Assembly (NCBI RefSeq): GCF_026016325.1
Contig: NZ_CP087203.1
Location: 1,736,001 to 1,800,000 of the forward strand
Direction of reading: 5' to 3'
Source of the DNA: Pseudomonas sp. B21-056
Lineage (GTDB): Bacteria; Pseudomonadota; Gammaproteobacteria; Pseudomonadales; Pseudomonadaceae
Length of the DNA stretch: 64,000 nucleotides
A model generated the notes under the pieces. The model saw nothing but the letters and a program-made list of their open reading frames with translations, had not been told where the DNA came from and made no database searches. A program made the translations under genes and the position numbers. This document shows, piece by piece, positions 16,443 to 24,934 of the stretch (the stretch's first letter is position 1; each line of letters starts with the position of its first letter).

Positions 16443-18737
16443 ATGAGCTTCGGCGCCGATGAAGAGATCCTTCAGGATTTCCTGGTTGAGGCCGGCGAGA
16501 TTCTAGAGCAACTGTCCGAGCAACTGGTCGAGCTGGAAAGCCGACCGGATGATGCGGATCTGCTCAATGCAATTTTTCGCGGTTTCCACACTGTAAAAGG
16601 AGGCGCCGGCTTCCTCCAGCTCAACGAGCTGGTGGAGTGCTGCCACATTGCCGAGAACGTGTTCGACATCCTGCGCAAGGGTGAGCGTCGCGTCGATTCG
16701 GAACTGATGGACGTCGTGCTTGAAGCGCTGGATGCGGTCAACAGCATGTTCAGTGAGGTGCGTGACCGTTCGCCGATCACCGCCGCCACGCCTGAGTTGC
16801 TCGCCGCGCTGTCGCGCCTGGCCGAGCCGCAATCGGCTGACGAAGCTGCTCCGGTCGAAGCCATGGTTGAAGAACCTGCGGTCGAGGAGCCGGTCGCCGA
16901 GGAATCGGGCGATATCACCGATAACGAATTCGAACAACTGCTGGACTCCCTGAGTGCTGTCAAGGCCGAAGCCCAGGCCCAGACCCAGGCTCCGGTAGTG
17001 ACTGCACCCGCCGATGCTGGCGCGGCCAGCGATGAAATCACCGATGCGGAGTTCGAGTCGCTGCTCGATCAACTGCACGGCAAGGGCCAGTTCGCCGTCG
17101 ATGCGGTTGTCCCGGCGACAGCCCCTGCCGCGCCGAAAGCCGCAGGCGACAGCTCCGACATCACTGACGATGAGTTCGAAGCCCTGCTCGATCAGTTGCA
17201 TGGCAAGGGTACCTTTGCCGTCGACGCCCTGGAGTCGGCCATTGCTTCCGCGCCTGCCCCGAGCAAGCCCGCTGCCGCAGCGGCCGGTAGCGACCTGATT
17301 ACCGATCAGGAATTCGAATCGCTGCTCGACGATTTGCACGGCAAAGGCAAGTTCACCGAGGTCGGCACGGCCGCTGCTGCGCCCGCTGCCGGCACGACCG
17401 CCGCACCCGCCGCCAAGGCTGCGCCCAAACCCGTCGCCAAGGCGCCGGAACCCAAGGCCGAGACGCCCGCACCCGCACCCAAGCCTGCAGCAGCGGCTGC
17501 CGCGCCTGCGCCTGCCCGTGCACCGGCCGCGGCGGCGGCTGCACCGGCGGAAAAACCGACCAGTGAAGCCGAGACCACCGTTCGGGTCGACACTGCGCGC
17601 CTGGACGAGATCATGAACATGGTCGGCGAACTGGTGCTGGTGCGTAACCGCCTGGTGCGCCTGGGCCTTAACAGCCAGGACGAAGCCATGTCCAAGGCCG
17701 TGTCGAACCTCGACGTGGTCACGGCCGATCTGCAGACCGCGGTCATGAAGACCCGGATGCAGCCGATCAAGAAAGTCTTCGGGCGCTTCCCGCGCCTGGT
17801 ACGTGACCTGGCTCGCCAGCTCAAGAAAGAAATCAACCTGGAACTGGTGGGTGAAGAAACCGACCTCGACAAGAACCTCGTCGAGGCCCTGGCCGACCCG
17901 CTGGTCCACTTGGTGCGCAACGCGGTCGACCACGGCATTGAATCGCCGGAAGAGCGCGAAGCTTCGGGCAAGGTCCGCAGCGGCAAGGTGATCCTGGCCG
18001 CCGAGCAGGAGGGGGACCACATCCTGCTGTCGATCTCCGACGACGGCAAGGGCATGGACCCCGACGTGCTGCGCTCCATCGCCGTCAAACGCGGCGTGAT
18101 GGACAAGGACGCCGCCGACCGCCTGAGCGACACCGAGTGCTACAACCTGATCTTCGCCCCCGGCTTCTCGACCAAGACCGAGATCTCCGACGTGTCGGGT
18201 CGTGGCGTGGGCATGGACGTGGTGAAAACCAAGATTTCCCAGCTCAACGGTTCGATCAACATCCACTCGGTCAAGGGCGCAGGCTCGAAGATCCTCATCA
18301 AGGTCCCGCTGACCCTGGCGATCATGCCGACTCTGATGGTGATGCTGGGCAACCAGGCATTCGCCTTCCCGCTGGTCAACGTCAACGAGATCTTCCACCT
18401 CGACTTGTCGCGCACCAACGTGGTGGACGGCCAGGAAGTGGTGATCGTGCGGGACAAGGCTCTGCCGCTGTTCTACCTCAAGCGCTGGCTGGTCAGCTCC
18501 GCGGCGCATGTGGAGCAGGGCGAAGGCCACGTGGTGATCCTTTCGGTGGGCACCCAGCGGATCGGCTTCGTCGTCGACCAGCTCGTGGGCCAGGAAGAAG
18601 TGGTCATCAAGCCGTTGGGCAAGATGCTCCAGGGCACCCCGGGCATGTCCGGCGCCACCATCACCGGCGACGGCCGCATCGCGCTGATCCTCGATGTGCC
18701 GAGCATGCTCAAGCGTTACGCCGCACGGCGTATTTGA
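16443..18737 (+). CDS. cheA: Chemotaxis sensor kinase CheA
   Basis: 764 residues. The P1 Hpt domain carries phospho-His49 in F-H-T-V-K-G-G. The P3 dimerisation, P4 ATPase (residues about 480-620; N-A-V-D-H-G, G-R-G-V-G-M-D-V-V) and P5 CheW-like domains form the C-terminal half. Between P1 and P3 there is no obvious P2 domain but an Ala/Pro-rich linker. It has four copies of an acidic motif of the type I-T-D-x-E-F-E-x-L-L-D-x-L, starting near residues 158, 199, 240 and 286; three of them continue into H-G-K-G. Confidence 0.96.
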   Translation: MSFGADEEILQDFLVEAGEILEQLSEQLVELESRPDDADLLNAIFRGFHTVKGGAGFLQLNELVECCHIAENVFDILRKGERRVDSELMDVVLEALDAVNSMFSEVRDRSPITAATPELLAALSRLAEPQSADEAAPVEAMVEEPAVEEPVAEESGDITDNEFEQLLDSLSAVKAEAQAQTQAPVVTAPADAGAASDEITDAEFESLLDQLHGKGQFAVDAVVPATAPAAPKAAGDSSDITDDEFEALLDQLHGKGTFAVDALESAIASAPAPSKPAAAAAGSDLITDQEFESLLDDLHGKGKFTEVGTAAAAPAAGTTAAPAAKAAPKPVAKAPEPKAETPAPAPKPAAAAAAPAPARAPAAAAAAPAEKPTSEAETTVRVDTARLDEIMNMVGELVLVRNRLVRLGLNSQDEAMSKAVSNLDVVTADLQTAVMKTRMQPIKKVFGRFPRLVRDLARQLKKEINLELVGEETDLDKNLVEALADPLVHLVRNAVDHGIESPEEREASGKVRSGKVILAAEQEGDHILLSISDDGKGMDPDVLRSIAVKRGVMDKDAADRLSDTECYNLIFAPGFSTKTEISDVSGRGVGMDVVKTKISQLNGSINIHSVKGAGSKILIKVPLTLAIMPTLMVMLGNQAFAFPLVNVNEIFHLDLSRTNVVDGQEVVIVRDKALPLFYLKRWLVSSAAHVEQGEGHVVILSVGTQRIGFVVDQLVGQEEVVIKPLGKMLQGTPGMSGATITGDGRIALILDVPSMLKRYAARRI

Positions 18738-18785
18738 TTCTGGAGGGGCGTGGCCCGGCGCCGCGCCTCGTCTAACGGAGTGTTT

Positions 18786-19916
18786 ATGGTAGTTAAAGTC
18801 CTGGTGGTGGACGATTCGGGGTTCTTCCGCCGCCGCGTCTCGGAAATTCTTTCGGCGGACACGACGATTCAGGTCGTCGGTACCGCAACCAATGGCAAAG
18901 AGGCAATCGATCAGGCCCTGGCACTCAAGCCGGACGTGATCACCATGGACTATGAGATGCCCATGATGGACGGCATCACGGCCGTGCGGCATATCATGCA
19001 GCGCTGCCCGACCCCGGTATTGATGTTCTCGTCCCTGACCCACGAAGGCGCCCGTGTCACCCTCGACGCGCTGGACGCCGGTGCGGTGGATTTCCTGCCG
19101 AAGAACTTTGAAGACATCTCGCGCAACCCCGACAAGGTCCGGCAGTTGCTGTGCGAGAAGGTCCACAGCATTTCCCGCAGCAACCGTCGTGTGAGTGGCT
19201 ACACCCCAGCGGCACCGGCGCCTGTGGTTACACCTGCACCTGCACCTGCGCCGTCGTCGGGCGGCTTCAATCCGCCGCCGGTACGCAGTGCTCCAGCCCC
19301 TGCGCCCGCGCGCCCGGCTCCAGTCAGCGCATCGTCGCCGGCGCCCAAGCGCAAGGCCTATAAACTGGTCGCCATCGGCACGTCCACGGGCGGTCCGGTG
19401 GCGCTGCAACGGGTCCTGACTCAGTTGCCGGCCAACTTCCCGGCCCCCATCGTGTTGATCCAGCACATGCCCGCAGCCTTCACCAAGGCCTTCGCCGAGC
19501 GCCTGGACAAGCTGTGCAATATCAGCGTCAAGGAAGCCGAGGACGGCGATATCCTGCGTCCGGGCCTGGCGCTGCTGGCGCCGGGTGGCAAGCAGATGAT
19601 GATCGACGGTCGCGGTGCGGTGAAAATCCTGCCCGGCGACGAACGCCTGAACTACAAGCCGTGTGTGGACATTACCTTCGGCTCCGCAGCCAAATCCTAC
19701 GGTGACAAAGTTCTGGCGGTGGTGCTGACCGGCATGGGCGCCGACGGTCGCGAAGGCGCACGCCTGCTCAAGCAGGGCGGCAGTGCGATCTGGGCCCAGG
19801 ACGAAGCCAGTTGTGTGATTTATGGCATGCCGATGGCAATTGTCAAAGCGGACCTGGCCGACGCGGTGTATGGATTGGACGACATCGGTAAAAACCTGGT
19901 CGAGGCATGCCTGTAA
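18786..19916 (+). CDS. cheB: Chemoreceptor glutamate methylesterase CheB
   Basis: 376 residues: a receiver domain (D-D-S-G-F-F-R-R-R; phosphorylated Asp in T-M-D-Y-E-M-P), a Pro/Ala-rich linker at about 140-185, and the catalytic methylesterase domain with Ser in G-T-S-T-G-G-P and His in Q-H-M-P. It demethylates receptors for adaptation. ATG 18786 has GGAG five bases upstream; earlier in-frame starts lack this. No cheR lies in the window. Confidence 0.95.
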   Translation: MVVKVLVVDDSGFFRRRVSEILSADTTIQVVGTATNGKEAIDQALALKPDVITMDYEMPMMDGITAVRHIMQRCPTPVLMFSSLTHEGARVTLDALDAGAVDFLPKNFEDISRNPDKVRQLLCEKVHSISRSNRRVSGYTPAAPAPVVTPAPAPAPSSGGFNPPPVRSAPAPAPARPAPVSASSPAPKRKAYKLVAIGTSTGGPVALQRVLTQLPANFPAPIVLIQHMPAAFTKAFAERLDKLCNISVKEAEDGDILRPGLALLAPGGKQMMIDGRGAVKILPGDERLNYKPCVDITFGSAAKSYGDKVLAVVLTGMGADGREGARLLKQGGSAIWAQDEASCVIYGMPMAIVKADLADAVYGLDDIGKNLVEACL

Positions 19917-20656
19917 TGGATGTCCTCAGCCTGATCGGCATCATCATGGCGTTCGTCGCCATCATTGGTGGCAACTATCTGGAGGGCGGTCATCTCGGTG
20001 CCCTGGCCAACGGCCCGGCCGCGTTGATCGTACTCGGTGGCACCATCGGCGCCGCGCTGTTGCAATCGCCCATGAGCGCGTTCAAGCGTGCCATACAGGT
20101 GCTGGTCTGGATTCTGTTTCCACCACGGGTCGACCTGGCCGGTGGTATCGATCGCGTCGTGAACTGGAGTCTGACCGCCCGCAAGGAAGGCCTGCTCGGC
20201 CTGGAAGGGGTGGCCGATGCCGAACCGGACAACTACTCGCGAAAAGGCCTGCAACTGCTGGTAGACGGCGCCGAGCCGGAAGCCATCCGCAGCATCCTGG
20301 AAGTGGATTTCTATACCCAGGAAAGCCGCGATATCGAAGCGGCCAAAGTCTTCGAAAGCATGGGCGGTTATGCGCCCACCATCGGTATCATCGGGGCGGT
20401 GATGGGCCTGATCCACGTGATGGGCAACCTGGCCGATCCTTCGCAACTGGGCAGCGGCATTGCCGTGGCGTTCGTCGCCACCATCTATGGCGTGGCGAGT
20501 GCCAACCTGGTGTTGTTGCCGATTGCCGCCAAGCTCAAATCCATTGCCTTGCGCCAGTCGCGTTATCGCGAAATGTTGCTGGAAGGAATCCTCTCGATCG
20601 CCGAAGGTGAAAACCCGCGCTCCATTGAATTGAAGCTCCAGGGCTTCATGGACTGA
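19916..20656 (+). CDS. motC: Flagellar stator protein MotC (MotA-like)
   Basis: 246 residues with four membrane helices and the MotA/TolQ/ExbB proton-channel domain. It is the A-type subunit of the second Pseudomonas stator, MotCD, needed for swarming. ATG 19916 overlaps the cheB TAA by one base and has GAGG ten bases upstream; ATG 19907 would leave only one base between GAGG and the start. Confidence 0.93.
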   Translation: MDVLSLIGIIMAFVAIIGGNYLEGGHLGALANGPAALIVLGGTIGAALLQSPMSAFKRAIQVLVWILFPPRVDLAGGIDRVVNWSLTARKEGLLGLEGVADAEPDNYSRKGLQLLVDGAEPEAIRSILEVDFYTQESRDIEAAKVFESMGGYAPTIGIIGAVMGLIHVMGNLADPSQLGSGIAVAFVATIYGVASANLVLLPIAAKLKSIALRQSRYREMLLEGILSIAEGENPRSIELKLQGFMD

Positions 20657-20671
20657 TGGGAGTAATGGACC

Positions 20672-21556
20672 ATGGCGCGTCGCAGGAATCATGAAGAGCA
20701 CGTCAACCACGAACGTTGGCTGGTGTCCTACGCCGACTTCATCACGTTGCTGTTCGCCTTTTTCGTGGTCATGTATTCGATCTCCTCGGTCAACGAGGGC
20801 AAGTACAAGGTCATTTCCGAGGCGTTGATCGGCGTCTTTACCGACTCGGACCGCGCCCTCAAGCCGATCCCCATTGGTGACGAGCGACCCAAGACGACCA
20901 CACCGGCCAAGCCGCTGGTCCGTGACGCCGAGCAGGTCGATGCCGGCATCGCCGGTGGCAGCGATCCGTTGAAAAGCATCGCCGACGACATCAGTGCGGC
21001 CTTCGGCGACCTGATCAGCTCCAACCAGATGACCGTGCGCGGCAACGAGTTGTGGGTGGAGATCGAACTCAACTCCAGCCTGTTGTTCGGCAGCGGCGAC
21101 GCCATGCCCAGCGACATGGCGTTCAACATCATCGACAAGGTGGCGGCGATCCTCAAGCCGTTCGACAACCCGATCCATGTGGAAGGCTTCACGGATGACC
21201 AGCCGATCCGCACCGCGCAGTATCCGACCAACTGGGAACTGTCTTCGGCGCGTTCGGCGAGCATCGTCCGTATGCTCGCCATGCAGGGGGTGAACCCTGG
21301 TCGCCTGGCATCGGTGGGGTATGGCGAGTTCCAGCCGGTCGCCAACAATGCCACTGTCGAGGGGCGGGCAAAAAATCGGCGCGTGGTGCTGGTGGTGTCG
21401 CGCAACCTCGATGTACGCCGCAGCCTGACCGGTACCGGCACGGCCAACGCAACGCCGGATGCGGCATTGAAGCGGGCTGGCACACAAACTGCACCGACCC
21501 CGGTCAAGACACCGGGAAGACAGAGTGCCGTCAATTCTCCGTCACCCGCTTTATAA
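20672..21556 (+). CDS. motD: Flagellar stator protein MotD (MotB-like)
   Basis: 294 residues: one N-terminal membrane helix with the proton-carrying Asp in S-Y-A-D-F-I-T-L-L-F, and a C-terminal OmpA-like peptidoglycan-binding domain (V-E-G-F-T-D-D; N-W-E-L-S-S-A-R). The tail is Thr/Pro-rich. It pairs with MotC 15 bases upstream. A six-base-pair hairpin without a T-run (21556-21573) follows. Confidence 0.94.
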   Translation: MARRRNHEEHVNHERWLVSYADFITLLFAFFVVMYSISSVNEGKYKVISEALIGVFTDSDRALKPIPIGDERPKTTTPAKPLVRDAEQVDAGIAGGSDPLKSIADDISAAFGDLISSNQMTVRGNELWVEIELNSSLLFGSGDAMPSDMAFNIIDKVAAILKPFDNPIHVEGFTDDQPIRTAQYPTNWELSSARSASIVRMLAMQGVNPGRLASVGYGEFQPVANNATVEGRAKNRRVVLVVSRNLDVRRSLTGTGTANATPDAALKRAGTQTAPTPVKTPGRQSAVNSPSPAL

Positions 21557-21605
21557 CCGAGCTATTTCTCGGTCGAGCCTGTCTCGGCCGGGAGGAACGA
21601 TCTGA

Positions 21606-22397
21606 ATGAGAGTCTGGGCAGTTGCCAATCAAAAAGGTGGGGTGGGTAAAACCACTTCTTCCATCGCTTTAGCCGGCTTGCTGGCCGAGGCGGGCAAGCG
21701 TGTGGTCATCGTCGACCTGGACCCCCACGGCTCGATGACCAGCTATTTCGGCTACGATCCCGATAGCCTGGAGCACAGCAACTACGACCTCTTCCTGCAC
21801 CGCGGCACGGTGCCCGAGGGCTTGCCGGGGCAACTGCTGCTGTCCACCAGTGATGAGCGGATTTCCCTGTTGCCGTCGAGCACCGCGCTGGCGACTCTGG
21901 AGCGGCAGTCGCCGGGGCAGGGCGGCCTGGGCCTGGTGATCGCCAAGAGTCTGGCGCAGCTGTGGCAGGATTTCGATTACGCGATCATCGACAGCCCGCC
22001 CCTGCTGGGTTTATTGATGGTCAATGCCTTGGCGGCCAGCCAGCAACTGGTGATCCCGGTGCAGACCGAGCACCTGGCGGTCAAGGGGCTGGAGCGGATG
22101 GTCAATACCCTGGCGATGGTCAATCGCTCACGCAAGCAGTCGCTGGCGTTCAATATCGTGCCGACCCTGTTCGACCGTCGCACCCAGGCGTCCATGGGCA
22201 CCCTGCGCGTGTTGCGAGACATGTACCCGGACGACATCTGGCAAGGTTATATCCCGGTCGACACGCGCCTGCGCGATGCCAGCCGCGCCGGTATGACCCC
22301 TTCACAGTTCGATGGCAAAAGCCGCGGTGTGCTGGCCTATCGGGCGTTGCTCAAGCACCTGCTGGCCCAGCAGCTTGTTCCTCAGCAGGTGGCCTGA
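21606..22397 (+). CDS. parC: ParA-like ATPase ParC for polar chemotaxis arrays
   Basis: 263 residues of ParA/Soj type: Walker A K-G-G-V-G-K-T-T at about 10-17, A-prime motif V-D-L-D-P-H-G, and Walker B-like A-I-I-D-S-P-P. In Vibrio and Pseudomonas the ParC ATPase in this exact position recruits chemotaxis arrays to the pole through ParP, encoded next. Plasmid-type parS sites or a ParB gene are absent here, which fits that role. The symbol is by context. Confidence 0.85.
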   Translation: MRVWAVANQKGGVGKTTSSIALAGLLAEAGKRVVIVDLDPHGSMTSYFGYDPDSLEHSNYDLFLHRGTVPEGLPGQLLLSTSDERISLLPSSTALATLERQSPGQGGLGLVIAKSLAQLWQDFDYAIIDSPPLLGLLMVNALAASQQLVIPVQTEHLAVKGLERMVNTLAMVNRSRKQSLAFNIVPTLFDRRTQASMGTLRVLRDMYPDDIWQGYIPVDTRLRDASRAGMTPSQFDGKSRGVLAYRALLKHLLAQQLVPQQVA

Positions 22398-22477
22398 TTG
22401 AACGCGTCTAAAAGCTCTGCGGGCTCAAGTCTCATGGCACTCATGCCGATAACGTCTATATGCGGCGCACAGATTTC

Positions 22478-23353
22478 ATGAACCGCCCGATCAAGACAAC
22501 CTCGCGTCCGCAAATGGCCTTGCAGTCCTACCTGGACGGGCTGTTGCAGGAAGCGACCGAAGAATTGCCGCCGGAACCGAAGGTGCCCGAGGCTTTGCCC
22601 GCGCCCGTCGAGCCCGAAGGTGTGCTGGATGAGTTTCAGGCGGCCGTGCTCGAGGAGCAGGCCCGTGATGCACGCAAGCCAGTGGTTGCCGCAGCGGTCG
22701 AGACACCGTTCGCCAAGCCACCGGTGAAAGTCATGGAGGCGCCTGCGCCGCTGCTGTCTGCGGTTTCCACCGTTGCACCGTTGTTGCAGGGCCTGGTGAC
22801 GCCGGTGGTGGAAGTTCATCTGCCGCCACCGAGCAACACACCGCCGCCGGTACCGACGGACGACCGTCCGGCCTGGGCCGCGGAGCCGTTCGAGTGTCTG
22901 TTGTTCGATGTCGCCGGGTTGACCCTGGCGGTGCCACTGGTGTGCCTGGGATCGATCTATTCCCTGGCCGGGCATGAATTGACGCCGTTGTTCGGCCAGC
23001 CGGATTGGTTCCTTGGGATCCTGCCGAGCCAGTCCGGCAACCTGAAGGTCCTGGATACCGCACGCTGGGTCATGCCGGACCGTTATCGCGATGATTTTCG
23101 CCAGGGCCTGCAATACGTGATTTCGGTACAGGGTTACGAGTGGGGATTGGCGGTGCACCAGGTCAGCCGTTCGCTGCGCCTGGACCCGAATGAGATCAAG
23201 TGGCGCAGCCATCGAGGGCAACGGCCATGGCTGGCCGGTACGGTGATCGAGCACATGTGCGCCTTGCTGGACGTTTCCGAGCTGGCTGAGCTGATCGCCA
23301 GTGGCGGGGCAAAACACCTGGGCGGCACCAAGCCGGTCCAGAAACCGAAATAA
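22478..23353 (+). CDS. parP: CheW-domain array-localisation protein ParP
   Basis: About 291 residues: an N-terminal Pro-rich variable region and a C-terminal CheW-like domain (about 140-280; L-L-F-D-V-A-G-L-T-L-A-V-P). ParP links ParC to CheA and receptor tips. Neither ATG 22460 nor ATG 22478 has a good ribosome-binding site; the second is chosen because the product then begins M-N-R-P as in related proteins. The position between parC and cheW is diagnostic. Confidence 0.82.
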   Translation: MNRPIKTTSRPQMALQSYLDGLLQEATEELPPEPKVPEALPAPVEPEGVLDEFQAAVLEEQARDARKPVVAAAVETPFAKPPVKVMEAPAPLLSAVSTVAPLLQGLVTPVVEVHLPPPSNTPPPVPTDDRPAWAAEPFECLLFDVAGLTLAVPLVCLGSIYSLAGHELTPLFGQPDWFLGILPSQSGNLKVLDTARWVMPDRYRDDFRQGLQYVISVQGYEWGLAVHQVSRSLRLDPNEIKWRSHRGQRPWLAGTVIEHMCALLDVSELAELIASGGAKHLGGTKPVQKPK

Positions 23354-23390
23354 CACAGCCGGTGGCGCACAGCGTCACGGCGCAGAACAC

Positions 23391-23409
23391 ACCGCCACAG
23401 GCGGTTTTT
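23391..23409 (+). terminator. Short intrinsic-terminator-like hairpin between parP and cheW
   Basis: ACCGCC and GGCGGT pair over a three-base ACA loop and are followed by TTTT and C. It lies 15 bases before the cheW ATG. The six-pair stem is short, so it may be an attenuator or leaky terminator rather than a full stop. Confidence 0.45.
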
Positions 23410-23423
23410 CGAGGGGTCAGGGT

Positions 23424-23909
23424 ATGAATGATAAGGCGTCGTCTCTCAAGGGTTCCGAAGATCCGATCCTGCAATGGGTCACCTTCAAACTCGACAACGA
23501 AACCTACGGCATCAACGTGATGCGCGTGCAGGAAGTGCTGCGCTATACCGAGATCGCTCCGGTCCCGGGTGCGCCAAGCTACGTGCTGGGTATCATCAAC
23601 CTGCGTGGCAACGTGGTCACGGTGATCGACACCCGCCAGCGTTTCGGCCTGAGCTCCACCGAGGTCAACGACAACACCCGTATCGTGATCATCGAGGCCG
23701 ACAAGCAAGTGGTCGGCATCCTGGTCGACAGCGTGGCTGAAGTGGTTTACTTGCGTCAGTCGGAAATCGAAACCGCGCCTAACGTCGGTAACGAAGAATC
23801 GGCCAAGTTCATCCAGGGCGTCTGCAACAAGAACAACGAGTTGCTGATCCTGGTCGAGCTGGAAAAAATGATGAGCGAAGAAGAGTGGTCGGAACTGGAG
23901 AGTATCTGA
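23424..23909 (+). CDS. cheW: Chemotaxis coupling protein CheW
   Basis: 161 residues, a single CheW domain with the conserved E-V-L-R-Y and N-L-R-G-x-V segments. It couples receptors to CheA in the signalling array. ATG 23424 is preceded by GAGGGGTCAGGG. A hairpin with a T-run lies just upstream. The next gene begins at the base after the stop. Confidence 0.95.
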   Translation: MNDKASSLKGSEDPILQWVTFKLDNETYGINVMRVQEVLRYTEIAPVPGAPSYVLGIINLRGNVVTVIDTRQRFGLSSTEVNDNTRIVIIEADKQVVGILVDSVAEVVYLRQSEIETAPNVGNEESAKFIQGVCNKNNELLILVELEKMMSEEEWSELESI

Positions 23910-24305
23910 TTGATTCTTGAGGTAGCAGTCATTGTCCTGTTCCTTTTCTGGGCAGGCACGCTGGCGATGTTCCTGGCGTACATACGCGGCCAGCGGCAGA
24001 TCGCCGCTCAGCAGGCCCAGGGCGATGCGCTGCGCGATCAGCGCATCAAGGACCTGGCCAAGCGTGTCGACGATTACCAGAACGGTACCGTGCGCATGGG
24101 TGAAGCCATCCATGAGCTGCGTGCCGTGCTCAGCCCGTTGCCGGACAAACTGGCCCAACTGGAACAGCGCGACCCCTCGAGCCTGTCCTTTGCCCAGGCT
24201 GCACGGCTGGTGGGCATGGGCGCCAGTGTCGACGAACTGACCCAGGCCTGCGGCTTGACCCAGGCCGAGGCGGAGTTGATGAGTAAGTTGCATCGAGGCG
24301 GCTAA
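23910..24305 (+). CDS. DUF2802 single-pass membrane protein
   Basis: 131 residues starting at TTG directly after the cheW stop. There is an N-terminal membrane helix (residues 2-24), a charged coiled-coil-like stretch, and a C-terminal DUF2802 segment with an HTH-like pattern (A-Q-A-A-R-L-V-G-M-G-A; C-G-L-T-Q-A-E-A-E-L). This gene regularly closes the Pseudomonas cheW transcript; its function is unknown, and a likeness to SwrB-type motility proteins has been noted. The accessory segment begins 53 bases later. Confidence 0.8.
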   Translation: MILEVAVIVLFLFWAGTLAMFLAYIRGQRQIAAQQAQGDALRDQRIKDLAKRVDDYQNGTVRMGEAIHELRAVLSPLPDKLAQLEQRDPSSLSFAQAARLVGMGASVDELTQACGLTQAEAELMSKLHRGG

Positions 24306-24358
24306 GAGCCTTGAGCGGCAAGCTACAAGAGATTACAGCCTCGCAGGTTGTCTTGCGC

Positions 24359-24934
24359 TTAGGCTTGTCCTTGCTTCGTGAAGTAGCTGACAAGTTCCTT
24401 CGCACTTGGGCACTCTGGGTGCGTGGCGGCTTGGCGAATGCTGAAGCCATAATGCTTGACCATCTTCTTTGCAAATGCGGTCTTGTTGCCCGGACCGCGT
24501 TTACCAAGCTCATTTGATATTTCTTTGAGGCGGTCCCAAGGCTTGTTCAGTGTCTGCTCGGGTTGAGGCTCATCGAAGTGATGGACGTCAAGCCATTTGC
24601 GTATTGCACTTGAGTCAGCCAGGAACCATCCTTCCAACGCTTTTACAGCGACAAATGTGATATCGATTCGTGCGTTCGAGATGCGCTCTCTGACTACATC
24701 AACTGACTCTTCGTCTTCGAGATCGGTAAGCACAACGATTCTATCCACTGCTTGCTGATCCAGGCGCGCCAGATAGGCGTCGATGTTTTGCGGTAAAAGA
24801 TTACCGCCTCCCTTGGCATTGACCACGGGATTGATCAGTTCAAAATTATTTTCCAGCAGAAACGCTCTGAAGTCAGCGGATTCGATAACGATTTTTTCGC
24901 TGTCGCCTTCAACGATGAATCCAACTTTTACCAT
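24359..24934 (-). CDS. TOPRIM-like (DUF4276-type) protein, putative defence effector
   Basis: 191 residues. The N-terminus has the TOPRIM-type glutamate motif I-V-E-G-D-S-E (Glu9, Glu13), followed by L-T-D-L-E-D-E around residues 69-75 as the D-x-D-like element and A-L-E-G-W-F-L-A-D near 99-107. This layout matches DUF4276/OLD-associated TOPRIM nucleases by pattern, not by search. It is read from the same strand as the ATPase gene and overlaps its end by 7 bases. GC is visibly lower than in the flanking genes. Its role as nuclease or toxin is inference. Confidence 0.7.
   Translation of the reverse strand: MVKVGFIVEGDSEKIVIESADFRAFLLENNFELINPVVNAKGGGNLLPQNIDAYLARLDQQAVDRIVVLTDLEDEESVDVVRERISNARIDITFVAVKALEGWFLADSSAIRKWLDVHHFDEPQPEQTLNKPWDRLKEISNELGKRGPGNKTAFAKKMVKHYGFSIRQAATHPECPSAKELVSYFTKQGQA

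Noticed and set aside
16503..19466. 987-codon open frame antisense to cheA and cheB
   Set aside because: It mirrors the high-GC third positions of cheA/cheB, is His/Arg/Gly-rich with no domain, and both sense genes are certain.
21962..22411. 149-codon frame inside parC in another frame
   Set aside because: Out-of-frame shadow of a clear ParA-type ATPase with Arg/Pro/Gly-rich content.
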